DNA from: Chryseobacterium sp. KLBC 52 | Lineage (GTDB): Bacteria; Bacteroidota; Bacteroidia; Flavobacteriales; Weeksellaceae | Assembly: GCF_003347605.1 (NCBI RefSeq) | Contig: NZ_QDFZ01000001.1 | Span: forward strand, 1 to 64,000 | Direction: 5' to 3' | Length of the DNA stretch: 64,000 nucleotides | The notes under the pieces: generated by a model | What the model was told of the DNA's origin: nothing | The model's database searches: none | What the model saw: only the letters and a program-made list of their open reading frames with translations | Made by a program: the position numbers and the translations under genes | Shown here: one piece after another, positions 1 to 7,507 of the stretch | Position numbering within the stretch: the first letter of the stretch is position 1 | How the letters are laid out: each line of letters begins with the position of its first letter

Positions 1-26
1 CGAGCGTCCCGCTCGTGCCCATAATC

Positions 27-110
27 TCACAAATTAACATCTATTTCCAGTACTTTCTCATAATCATCACAATAGTTTCTTGCACTACTATATTTCCATT
101 CCCAAGGCTC
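27..110 (-). pseudogene. Duplicated C-terminal fragment of RAYT transposase
   Basis: The minus strand encodes about 27 residues beginning EPWEWKYSSARNYCDDY that match the C-terminus of the intact transposase at 148-699 with a few substitutions, followed by a stop. No start codon or catalytic HUH domain belongs to it. It is a remnant left by tandem duplication of the hairpin-plus-tail unit, not a gene. Confidence 0.75.
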
Positions 111-116
111 CCTTTT

Positions 117-143
117 GCTGGCGCGAGCGTCCCGCTCGTGTCC
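117..143. repeat. REP-like hairpin, downstream side of RAYT
   Basis: 27 bp containing the CGAGCG-TCC-CGCTCG palindrome lie just past the stop codon of the RAYT gene. The same 27 bp occur in inverted orientation at 756-782 beyond the other end of the gene, so the transposase sits between inverted hairpins as is typical for RAYT/REP systems. Confidence 0.85.
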
Positions 144-147
144 ACAA

Positions 148-699
148 TCATAAATTAACATCGATTTCAAGAATCTCATCATAATCATCACAATAATTCC
201 TTGCACTACTGTGTTTCCATTCCCAAGGCTCCATAACAAAGCCCGCCTTCACAGGGTTTTGATGAACATAATTTAGTTTCTGCTCAAATACCTTCAACGT
301 CCATATTTCTATTGGATTATTATTCTGCTGCCAAAACTGATATTTTTTTATATTAGAATTTCGGCTTCCTGCTTTTTTAAACATCCACAATAACCACTCT
401 TTTCTGCTTTCCTGAGTATTTTCTTCGATAGCCTTAAGCAACTTTTTAGCAGTAAAGCCCTTAAAATCTCTAATTAATTCTGAAGGTTGACCTTTTTCTG
501 ATCTGAAAATTAAATGTATATGACTGGGCATGATACAATATCCGAAAATAGTCATTCCTTTATTCTTTCTACAATAATTTAATGCTTCAATAATGATATC
601 GAAATATTCAATTCTTGTAAAAATATCAATCCAAAATACCGTAGCAAAGCTTATAAAATATGCTCCTTCTTTTTCATGAAATTTGTGTTTTCTACTCAT
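148..699 (-). CDS. REP-associated tyrosine transposase (RAYT, Y1_Tnp)
   Basis: A 183-residue HUH-type single-strand nuclease. The metal-binding HIH motif is seen at H60/H62 in the context MPSHIHLIF, and the catalytic tyrosine is probably Y144 in LNYVHQNPVKAGF, a signature of RAYTs. These domesticated relatives of IS200/IS605 transposases process palindromic REP sequences. Full length for the family. The gene is bracketed by inverted copies of a GC-rich hairpin (117-143, 756-782), which are its likely substrates. Start at 699 gives the usual MSRKHKF-type N-terminus. Function in moving hairpins is inferred from the family, not shown here. Confidence 0.9.
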   Translation of the reverse strand: MSRKHKFHEKEGAYFISFATVFWIDIFTRIEYFDIIIEALNYCRKNKGMTIFGYCIMPSHIHLIFRSEKGQPSELIRDFKGFTAKKLLKAIEENTQESRKEWLLWMFKKAGSRNSNIKKYQFWQQNNNPIEIWTLKVFEQKLNYVHQNPVKAGFVMEPWEWKHSSARNYCDDYDEILEIDVNL

Positions 700-755
700 A
701 ATCTAAAAGTAATAAAAACTCAGATTATCATTTTTGACATTTTTTTAATTTGTGG

Positions 756-782
756 GGACACGAGCGGGACGCTCGCGCCAGC
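756..782. repeat. REP-like hairpin, upstream side of RAYT
   Basis: Exact inverted copy of the 27 bp at 117-143 (palindrome core 761-775). It lies about 57 bp upstream of the transposase start codon. Confidence 0.85.
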
Positions 783-812
783 GTCGTTTTATGAATATGT
801 TAATGGTGGAAA

Positions 813-845
813 GATTTCGGCGCGGCCGGAGGCTGCGCCGAAATC
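813..845. repeat. GC-rich hairpin, 11-bp perfect stem
   Basis: Arms GATTTCGGCGC (813-823) and GCGCCGAAATC (835-845) are perfect reverse complements around an 11-nt GC-rich loop. There is no U-tract, so it is not an obvious terminator. It differs from the nearby RAYT hairpin, so it may belong to another repeat family or be a remnant. Confidence 0.7.
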
Positions 846-1011
846 TGATTATAAAAATAAATCTGTTATCGCTTCTTGTTTCCACAAAGCGGGTAATAAC
901 CTTAAAATCCCTATGCTTGCGCCAACGTTAGACTATCGTTGCTGCCAACTTATCTTACGTATTGGTAATATGTCAGAAAATTATATATTGAGAAGGTTTC
1001 CATAATGGAAA

Positions 1012-1560
1012 TTATGATATGCTGTTCTTAGGAATTCTTACCAGGAGGATAATGACCCAGATTTGAAGAATGGTCTGTACTATACTGATGATTCCCAGTA
1101 CAGGATTGACAAACAGATTTTTCAAAATAGAGGAAAACCCGAAAAGCCCTAGTATAAAGGTCACTATGAGAACGTATTTTGCTACTTCATTCCCTTTTCC
1201 TATAAAATAGCCCATTCCAAAAATAAAGACCAAAGTCGTTATCCCGACAAAAATAGATAATCCGGAATTGAAAGGATCATAAGCCCAGATAAATCCTGCA
1301 ATACCTAATGCCCCACACAAATACATGATATTGGAAGCTTTAGTGTGGTTGGGATGTATTGTTATTTCCTGTTTTTTGCCAAGATCTGCCGTTCTGGAAG
1401 CAATGAGTGCCGACTCCTCATCAGTGAATTTTCTCCCTCTTGACAGCAATATTTCATAGGCATATTGTACTGCCTGTGGAACAAATTTACTATTAGGGTT
1501 AATGTATTTTTCAAGCTCCTGACTGGACATTTTTTCCAGCACATTTTTTTTAGTATCCAT
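1012..1560 (-). CDS. Hypothetical multi-pass membrane protein
   Basis: 182 residues, family not recognised. The first 75 residues are soluble and charged. This is followed by about four hydrophobic segments (roughly residues 77-92, 100-118, 125-145 and 150-175), giving an inner-membrane protein with a cytoplasmic N-terminal segment. The start at 1560 (MDTKKNVLEKM) is the first ATG of the frame and leads into a plausible soluble helix. It stands alone, with 87 bp to the next gene upstream. No function can be assigned. Confidence 0.6.
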   Translation of the reverse strand: MDTKKNVLEKMSSQELEKYINPNSKFVPQAVQYAYEILLSRGRKFTDEESALIASRTADLGKKQEITIHPNHTKASNIMYLCGALGIAGFIWAYDPFNSGLSIFVGITTLVFIFGMGYFIGKGNEVAKYVLIVTFILGLFGFSSILKNLFVNPVLGIISIVQTILQIWVIILLVRIPKNSIS

Positions 1561-1647
1561 TATGGTAATTAGGTTTCTGCGAAATTAATGAAAATGAAGG
1601 AGATTATGGAGTAAAGATCATTGCCATTATCGGTCTTACTCGATATT

Positions 1648-2214
1648 TCAATTATTTATATTTTCAGAGTCTGCGATCTTTTTAAACAATTCAGGGTAGT
1701 TGGTTACTAATCCACTTTCATCCACCGAAATTTCAGCTTTAAAATCGGTTTCAACATTTTCATACAGATATTGATTGACAGCTGTCCGGGTATATTGCTG
1801 CTGTACAGGTCTGATATGATGGTTGAAGACATCGATATAGATGACATCAATTTTCTGAGAACTGTTTTCTGAAAGCTTTAAATTGTTGATCGGCAAAGTA
1901 TTGGTAAATGGTGTCAGAGAAATATCTATAAATTTAAAATCATTGATTTCCGGGTTTATAACATTATTAATTTCCCATTGATCCTGGATTTTTTTCCCGG
2001 TAAGTATTCTTTTTACTTTATTGATCTCCGATTCGATCAGAAAGTCTTGAACGAGCCAGTCTTTATCAATGTGAATTTTATACTCTATACTATATATTTT
2101 ATCTTCAAGACAACCGATGATCTTTGATTCTACCGTATAGTTTATATCATCAGATTGTAAATTAAAATATTCAAGAGATTGGTAAAATATTCCTTTCCAG
2201 ATCAATGTTTTCAT
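1648..2214 (-). CDS. Putative glycolipid-binding domain protein (PF06475-like)
   Basis: 188 residues, no signal peptide or membrane segment, so probably cytoplasmic. The pattern matches the putative glycolipid-binding family (DUF1089): W-K-G near the start, a central D-W followed by a long beta-rich section, the hallmark PFTNTLPI motif around residue 104, and a C-terminal VDESGLVTNYPELF segment. The family's structure is a beta-barrel-like fold, with ligand suggested by similarity only. Stands as a single gene. Assignment is from remembered family motifs and is moderately sure. Confidence 0.65.
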   Translation of the reverse strand: MKTLIWKGIFYQSLEYFNLQSDDINYTVESKIIGCLEDKIYSIEYKIHIDKDWLVQDFLIESEINKVKRILTGKKIQDQWEINNVINPEINDFKFIDISLTPFTNTLPINNLKLSENSSQKIDVIYIDVFNHHIRPVQQQYTRTAVNQYLYENVETDFKAEISVDESGLVTNYPELFKKIADSENINN

Positions 2215-2327
2215 AAAATATTGTTTGATGTATTGTTACAAGATGCAAGTTAATGAATGCAAGGGCTGGTTACAAAAAAAGAGCGGTAAAAACCGCCCTC
2301 AACAAAATTTTATCTAACAAATATTTT

Positions 2328-2570
2328 TTACAAATAAACACATCCGCATCCTGTTTCCCATTCCTGGCACAGGCGCATAGGTTCATTGCATCCAGGGTTG
2401 CCTCCGCCACCTCCGGAAACTCTGTAACAGGTGCCATCACTACAATAGTATGAACCAATAGTTGGTGGACAATTGCCATCCATATCACACAATGCATAAG
2501 GAGTGTCTCCACCACTGATCAGCACCAGCTGATTTCTCTTTAATTTTTTTAAATTTTTCATAGTAATCAT
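2328..2570 (-). CDS. Cys-rich GG-leader 'bacteriocin-like' peptide
   Basis: 80 residues, or 77 if the in-frame ATG at 2561 (MKNLKKLKRNQL) is used; the shorter form matches leaders of this type. The leader MKNLKKLKRN...LISGG ends in a double glycine, the cleavage signal of C39-peptidase ABC exporters. The remaining roughly 59 residues hold eight cysteines and a run of glycines (VSGGGGGNPGC), consistent with a disulfide-rich secreted peptide. Such short proteins are common and often multi-copy in Chryseobacterium and are named 'bacteriocin-like' from the leader. No exporter, modification enzyme or immunity gene is adjacent, so activity is unproven. Confidence 0.7.
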   Translation of the reverse strand: MITMKNLKKLKRNQLVLISGGDTPYALCDMDGNCPPTIGSYYCSDGTCYRVSGGGGGNPGCNEPMRLCQEWETGCGCVYL

Positions 2571-2641
2571 TTTTAATTTGTTGATTACTAATGTATAAAA
2601 TTATTAACACACCAGCAAGTGTTTTAATGAATGTGATGAAA

Positions 2642-3178
2642 TTACTCTATATCTAAAGTCATGAAAAGCGCGATTTCCTCAGCATTTTCATACAATCTTG
2701 TATTCAGTCCGGTAATATTGAAGCCCATTCTTCTGTAAAATTGTATCGCAGGGTAATTGGTATTCTGTGTTTCCAGCTCAATCACTCTGCAGTTTAATTT
2801 CCTGGCTTCTTTAATGGCACTTTTAATCAACATAATGCCAATTCCCTGTCTTCTATATTTTTCGTTGATCAGGATATTTTCAATATAAAAACTGTTGTTC
2901 CATGTTCTTTGTTCACAGATAATCCAGCCTGCCAAATCTTCATTAACAAAAGCACCGAATGAATTTCCCTGTTTAATGATGATATTCAATTCTTCAAGAT
3001 CGTCAGAAGTCGTTTCCCATATTTTGTGGTAAGGCAAAGACTTCTCTTTTAAAATAAACTCAAAAGAACCTCCGAACTCGATAGAGGAAACCACATATCT
3101 TATGTCTGTTATATACCCGTTATGTCCCCAATCTAGGCTTGGATCAGAGGTTAGTTTTTGTAATTTTCTTATTTCCAC
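2642..3178 (-). CDS. GNAT family N-acetyltransferase
   Basis: 178 residues with a GNAT fold. The acetyl-CoA loop appears as YRRQGIGIMLI (about residues 109-119), preceded by the strand YIENILIN and followed by LETQNTNYPAIQFYRRMGF. The last segment resembles streptothricin acetyltransferases, so a small amine or antibiotic substrate is possible but not established. It lies 17 bp downstream of the VOC gene on the same strand and may be co-transcribed with it. Confidence 0.8.
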   Translation of the reverse strand: MEIRKLQKLTSDPSLDWGHNGYITDIRYVVSSIEFGGSFEFILKEKSLPYHKIWETTSDDLEELNIIIKQGNSFGAFVNEDLAGWIICEQRTWNNSFYIENILINEKYRRQGIGIMLIKSAIKEARKLNCRVIELETQNTNYPAIQFYRRMGFNITGLNTRLYENAEEIALFMTLDIE

Positions 3179-3195
3179 CCTTAGATATTTTTATT

Positions 3196-3588
3196 TTATT
3201 GAATTTCAGTACAGATTTCTACCAGATAATTGTTGGGATCTTTAATATAGGCGGTTTTTTGTCCCCATGGTTTTAGGGCAATGTCTTCATAAAGGACAGC
3301 TCCGTTTTTTATGGCTTTCTCTACCAAAGCTTCCACATCAACCGTTGTAAATCCCAGTTCCATTCCGAAAGGTTGATCTTCGTTTTTGGCTGTTGTAAAT
3401 CCTTTTTTAATATTGGAATTGGCCAGGCTCACAGAGGCGAATGAGAGACTTGTTTCTCCGGTCAGGAGTTCACCATAATCTTTTTCGGGAGTGATGAATT
3501 TTATTTCAGTATCAAAGGTGTTTTTATAAAAGTTCATAGACATTTCTACATCTTCAACATAGAGAATGACATATTTGAATTTGATCAT
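3196..3588 (-). CDS. VOC (glyoxalase/bleomycin resistance-type) protein
   Basis: 130 residues, the normal size for a single-subunit VOC protein made of two beta-alpha-beta-beta-beta modules. The N-terminal module reads KYVILYVEDVEMSMNFYKN and the C-terminal one ends TAYIKDPNNYLVEICTEI, with the E of LVEI a usual metal ligand. Members include dioxygenases, glyoxalases and drug-binding proteins, and the substrate cannot be read from sequence. It is followed closely by the GNAT gene and preceded by an unknown gene at 20 bp, so a three-gene transcript is plausible. Confidence 0.8.
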   Translation of the reverse strand: MIKFKYVILYVEDVEMSMNFYKNTFDTEIKFITPEKDYGELLTGETSLSFASVSLANSNIKKGFTTAKNEDQPFGMELGFTTVDVEALVEKAIKNGAVLYEDIALKPWGQKTAYIKDPNNYLVEICTEIQ

Positions 3589-3608
3589 AGTATTGAATTA
3601 AAATGCTT

Positions 3609-4394
3609 TTATTTTTTGTTTAAAATATATTCCTCATCTGCTATCAACACAGTATGAGGACCATGTAAAGGATACTCTTTGAAACTTCCGAAATGACCGA
3701 AATGAAGAGGGAATTTCTGAGTTAGCTGTCTTACTTTGTTACCAAAAGAATTGATGTCAACCTTTTGAATAGCTTCTTTTTTCTGTCTGCCATTGGTGAA
3801 AAAGAGCATCAGGTTACAATGATCTTTAAAATCAAAATCATTGTAGTAAAATACATGAAGGTTTTCTTCCCTGCAAATCCGGGTCAGGTCATCAATCAAT
3901 TCTTTTTTATGATGTAAAGGCAGATTACAATCTATTCTGGCTGCATAATTTTCTGCATTACTTTTTTTGAAGTCAGAGCCGACCATCTGGATGAAACGGT
4001 GCTCTATAGTTTTGAATTCCTGTCTTTCCGGAGGATAGTTTTTGCTGGATTGAATGGTAAAAGGATGACTTGCATCCAATGATACTGTATTTTCACGGAT
4101 CAATAGCTCTTCAACCTCTTTGGCAAACTGAAAATGAAAATCAAAAAGCATATAGTCTCCAATATTGATAATAATTTGATTTCCATCGATATTCAGGTAT
4201 AAATATGTTTTCTTGAAATCTGATTTTAACGCTTCCAGTTTATGGATAAAATCATCTGTATTTTCAACCTGAATTCTTGCTGCCAGTTCAGCAGGATTAT
4301 CGGCATGCCCTCCATATCCAGGATAAAATTTGAAAAACTGAAAGTCATATAATTGATCGGGAAATTTGAAATACCAGTATACGCCTAAAATCAT
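3609..4394 (-). CDS. Conserved hypothetical protein
   Basis: 261 residues, not recognised. No signal peptide or membrane segment. The N-terminus MILGVYWYFKFPDQLYDFQFFKF is aromatic-rich, and histidines are frequent (for example HFGHFGSF near the C-terminus). Probably cytoplasmic. It starts a minus-strand group with the VOC and GNAT genes at 20 bp spacing and is divergent from pafA, with about 100 bp of shared upstream DNA. Confidence 0.6.
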   Translation of the reverse strand: MILGVYWYFKFPDQLYDFQFFKFYPGYGGHADNPAELAARIQVENTDDFIHKLEALKSDFKKTYLYLNIDGNQIIINIGDYMLFDFHFQFAKEVEELLIRENTVSLDASHPFTIQSSKNYPPERQEFKTIEHRFIQMVGSDFKKSNAENYAARIDCNLPLHHKKELIDDLTRICREENLHVFYYNDFDFKDHCNLMLFFTNGRQKKEAIQKVDINSFGNKVRQLTQKFPLHFGHFGSFKEYPLHGPHTVLIADEEYILNKK

Positions 4395-4465
4395 AGAAGA
4401 TTATTGATAATTGTACAATAATCAAAATTAAATAAAATTTCACACTCCAAAACTTTCAAAACTCT

Positions 4466-4473
4466 TAAATTTG
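4466..4473 (+). promoter_or_regulatory. Candidate -7 box upstream of pafA
   Basis: TAAATTTG matches the Bacteroidota -7 consensus TAnnTTTG and ends 22 bp before the pafA start codon. No good -33 TTTG box was found at the normal distance, so the match is only suggestive. Confidence 0.4.
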
Positions 4474-4495
4474 TTGTCAATAAAAATTTACTTGG

Positions 4496-6142
4496 ATGCT
4501 TAGGAACATTTCAATTGCGGCAGCTACTTTATTGTCCGTAGTTACAATCAATGCACAGAAGAACAGAAATACTCAACTGGAAAGACCGAAATTAGTCGTA
4601 GGTCTGGTAGTAGACCAGATGCGTTGGGACTATTTGTACCGTTTCTACGGTAAGTATGGGAATGATGGTTTTAAAAGACTTTTGAATACAGGATATTCTT
4701 TGAATAATGTACATATTCCTTATGTTCCTACCATTACGGCTTTAGGGCATACATGTATCTATACAGGATCTGTACCGGCTATTCATGGAATTGCAGGAAA
4801 CGACTGGACGGATAAAGAAACAGGTAAAGGAGTTTATTGTACCGCGGATGAGAGCGTTCAGCCGGTAGGAACTACCAATACAAAAACAGGAAGCCACTCT
4901 CCGAAGAATCTTTGGTCTACAACAGTAACTGACGAATTGAGACTGGCAACGAACTTCCAGGGAAAAGTTGTTGGTGTTTCTTTGAAAGACCGTGCTTCTA
5001 TTCTTCCTGCAGGACACACTCCAAACGGAGCGTTCTGGTTTGATGACAGCACGGGGAATTTCATTACCAGTACATGGTATATGAATGATCTTCCTCAGTG
5101 GGTAAAATCATTCAACTCACAGAACCTTCCTGAAAAATTAGTGGCTAACGGATGGAATACTTTACTTCCAATCAATGAATACACTGAAAGTGCACCAGAC
5201 AATTCTCCTTGGGAAGGTCTGTTGGGAAGTGCAAAAACACCTACTTTCCCTTACAGTAATTTAGCAAAAGACTACCAGACTAAAAAAGACAATATCCGTT
5301 ATACACCATTCGGAAATACTTTGACTTTAAAATTGGCAGAAGCTTCTGTAGAAGGTGAAAAACTGGGTGGAGATACTATCACAGACTTCTTAGCGATCAA
5401 CCTTGCGTCTACAGATTATGCAGGACATAAATTCGGACCGAATTCTATTGAAGTAGAAGATGTTTATATCAGACTGGATCAGGATTTGGCAGAGTTTTTC
5501 AAATATCTTGATTCAAAAGTAGGAAAAGGAGAGTACACTGTTTTCCTTTCTGCTGACCATGGTGGAGCACACTCTGTAGGATTCCTTAAAGAACATAAAA
5601 TCCCGACTGGTTTCTTCGGAGAAGATGCCGAAAAGAATCTGAACCAGAAACTGAAAGAGAAATTCGGAGCAGATAAACTGGTTAATGCCATTGATAACTA
5701 TCAGGTTTATTTCGACAGAAAAGTATTGGCAGACAACAAGCTTGAATTGGATGATGTAAGAAACTTTGCTGTAAAAGAAATTGAAAAAGATCCTACAGTT
5801 TTATATGCTGTTTCTGTAGACAAAGTTCAGGAGGCAAGCATCCCGGAGCCTATCAAACAAAGAATTATTAATGGAATCAACAGACAGAGAAGTGGAGATA
5901 TCCAGTTAATTTCTCATGATTCTATGCTTCCGCCATATTCTAAAACAGGAACTACACACAGTGTGTGGAATTCTTACGATTCTCACATTCCGTTAATCTT
6001 TATGGGTTGGGGAGTGAAACAGGGAGAAAGCAACAAAGAATATCACATGACAGATATTGCTCCTACGGTATCTTCCTTACTGAAAATCCAGTTTCCAAGT
6101 GGAAATGTAGGAAATCCGATTACCGAAGTTATAGGTAAATAA
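4496..6142 (+). CDS. pafA: PafA-type alkaline phosphatase
   Basis: 548 residues of the alkaline phosphatase superfamily. Residues 1-20 are a signal peptide ending NAQ, so it is periplasmic or exported. Metal- and substrate-site motifs in order: GLVVDQMRWD (D40), PTITALGHTCIYTGS with the nucleophile threonine (T79), GNDW, SLKDRASILPAGH (Lys/Arg pair characteristic of PafA rather than PhoA), STDYAGHKFGP, SADHGG and GTTHSVWN. This is the pattern of Elizabethkingia PafA, a calcium-activated monoesterase active on many phosphate esters and not strongly phosphate-repressed. Monocistronic, ending before a bidirectional terminator. Confidence 0.92.
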   Translation: MLRNISIAAATLLSVVTINAQKNRNTQLERPKLVVGLVVDQMRWDYLYRFYGKYGNDGFKRLLNTGYSLNNVHIPYVPTITALGHTCIYTGSVPAIHGIAGNDWTDKETGKGVYCTADESVQPVGTTNTKTGSHSPKNLWSTTVTDELRLATNFQGKVVGVSLKDRASILPAGHTPNGAFWFDDSTGNFITSTWYMNDLPQWVKSFNSQNLPEKLVANGWNTLLPINEYTESAPDNSPWEGLLGSAKTPTFPYSNLAKDYQTKKDNIRYTPFGNTLTLKLAEASVEGEKLGGDTITDFLAINLASTDYAGHKFGPNSIEVEDVYIRLDQDLAEFFKYLDSKVGKGEYTVFLSADHGGAHSVGFLKEHKIPTGFFGEDAEKNLNQKLKEKFGADKLVNAIDNYQVYFDRKVLADNKLELDDVRNFAVKEIEKDPTVLYAVSVDKVQEASIPEPIKQRIINGINRQRSGDIQLISHDSMLPPYSKTGTTHSVWNSYDSHIPLIFMGWGVKQGESNKEYHMTDIAPTVSSLLKIQFPSGNVGNPITEVIGK

Positions 6143-6332
6143 ATTAATTATAGAACAAATCTGTTTAAACATTTATTTGAAACATTAAGATTGTATTAAG
6201 GTGTTGAGAGTATTAAAATGAGCTTCGCTTTAAGCTTAAAAATCAGAATGATTTATCTTAACTATACATTATTTCTTAAATGATCCTTAATGGTTCATCG
6301 AAATTTTTTGATAAGTTTGAACAGTTACAGTA

Positions 6333-6367
6333 TAAAAAAAACATCCCAATTTGGGATGTTTTTTTAT
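6333..6367. terminator. Bidirectional intrinsic terminator
   Basis: Arms AACATCCCAA (6340-6349) and TTGGGATGTT (6351-6360) form a perfect stem (functional loop AATTT), with an A-run on the left and a T-run on the right. It serves the convergent pafA and TPR genes. Confidence 0.9.
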
Positions 6368-6376
6368 TTTCATAGT

Positions 6377-7507
6377 TTATGATGTCCTGATCATCTGCTG
6401 GATCTCTTTATGAAACTTCTTATTCTGTTTTCTGATTTTGATAATAAAATATAAAAGAATGATTATCGAAATACATCCCAGAAGGACTGATGCCATTTTA
6501 ATATAACGATAATCAGATTTCAGTTTTTCACTTTTTAATGCTGTTTCCTTATTGTGGTTGTCGATCACCTGATTAATGGATTTCAGCTCATTCTGCTTTC
6601 TTTTAAATCTCATTTCCATGTGTTTTTTATTAAACTGCTGGTAAAGATTCTGTTGTCCCATAGCAAGATAATTCTCAGCTAATTCTTTATAAAGTCCTTC
6701 ATTCAGGATAATATCTCCGGTGTTTTTAGAAAGATCCTCAGCTTTTAGTAAAAGGTTTATCGCTGCTTGATTTTCATGTCTTTGTTTGTGTATTTCAGCA
6801 ATTCCTTTCAAAGCGAATGCTTCCAGACTTTTAGCATAATTTTTCCGGGCATAGTTGATGGACTGTATGAAAGCCTCCTGCGCTTTATCAATTTGATTAA
6901 GGTTAAGATAACAGTACCCAATATTGTAATACACGACACTCATATTAGAATAAGTGGTTTTCTTTGCAGGAACCTTTTCATAATTTCGTATAGAAATCAG
7001 GAATTTTTCCAAAGCAATTTCTGAATTAGACTGACTTTTATATACCATTCCTCTTATTGCGTAGCTTGCAGCCGTTTCAATGTATTTCTCCGGATTTTTT
7101 TCAGGAATTTTTGCAATATACTGTTCTGCCTCATTCAGTGTTTCCAGGCATTTGTTGAAAAGTTCCATTTGCTGATATTGGATGGCGACGGAGATGAGAA
7201 CACCTGCCTGGCTTTTGGGATCATTGGTTTTCTGAGACAGTTCTTTTGCTTTTAGAATATATTGTAAAGACACTTCAAAATTTCTTTTGGCAATATTGGC
7301 CGTTGAAAGCAGCATGTAAAGGTTAATAGAAGTTTTAATATCATGAGATTTTTTTAATAATTGTTCTCCGATTTTGATGGTGTTATCCGGATTGTCATAA
7401 ATTTCAAGTTTGGCCTTTTTTATTAAGACACTATCAGGTGTCTTTTGTGCTTTCATACCATTACAAAAGGCAGCCAGCAACAGTATTATTTTAAAAATTG
7501 ATTTCAT
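6377..7507 (-). CDS. TPR protein with signal peptide and C-terminal membrane anchor
   Basis: 376 residues. Signal peptide 1-20 (ending MKAQ), then about seven tetratricopeptide repeats (residues 40-290, for example YYNIGYCYLNLNQIDKAQEAF), a charged coiled-coil linker, a single membrane segment near 335-355 (VLLGCISIIILLYFII) and a short basic tail. The layout equals the sensor half of the TPR-TM-AraC protein encoded just upstream, but it stops where the DNA-binding domain would begin. Start overlaps the upstream gene's stop by 4 bp (ATGA), implying translational coupling. Likely a partner or competitor of the upstream regulator; that is inference. Confidence 0.8.
   Translation of the reverse strand: MKSIFKIILLLAAFCNGMKAQKTPDSVLIKKAKLEIYDNPDNTIKIGEQLLKKSHDIKTSINLYMLLSTANIAKRNFEVSLQYILKAKELSQKTNDPKSQAGVLISVAIQYQQMELFNKCLETLNEAEQYIAKIPEKNPEKYIETAASYAIRGMVYKSQSNSEIALEKFLISIRNYEKVPAKKTTYSNMSVVYYNIGYCYLNLNQIDKAQEAFIQSINYARKNYAKSLEAFALKGIAEIHKQRHENQAAINLLLKAEDLSKNTGDIILNEGLYKELAENYLAMGQQNLYQQFNKKHMEMRFKRKQNELKSINQVIDNHNKETALKSEKLKSDYRYIKMASVLLGCISIIILLYFIIKIRKQNKKFHKEIQQMIRTS

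Larger units (their letters stand above)
1..236. repeat. Tandem duplication of REP hairpin plus RAYT 3' end
   Basis: Two tandem units of about 122 bp. Each starts with the perfect hairpin CGAGCG-TCC-CGCTCG (1-15 and 124-138) and continues with a near copy of the last 80 bases or so of the transposase gene (about 31-113 and 152-232, minus strand). Only the second unit belongs to the intact gene. The first unit is cut by the window edge, so more copies may lie upstream. Confidence 0.85.
700..1011. other. Intergenic region with two hairpins, no gene
   Basis: 312 bp without a convincing gene. An open frame on the plus strand here runs through both hairpins and has no recognisable protein features. 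It contains the REP hairpin at 756-782 and a second GC-rich hairpin at 813-845. The rest is AT-rich. Confidence 0.7.

Noticed and set aside
676..1005. 109-residue plus-strand open frame across the RAYT upstream region
   Set aside because: It runs through the REP and GC-rich hairpins, has no recognisable domain or codon pattern, and begins inside the transposase gene.
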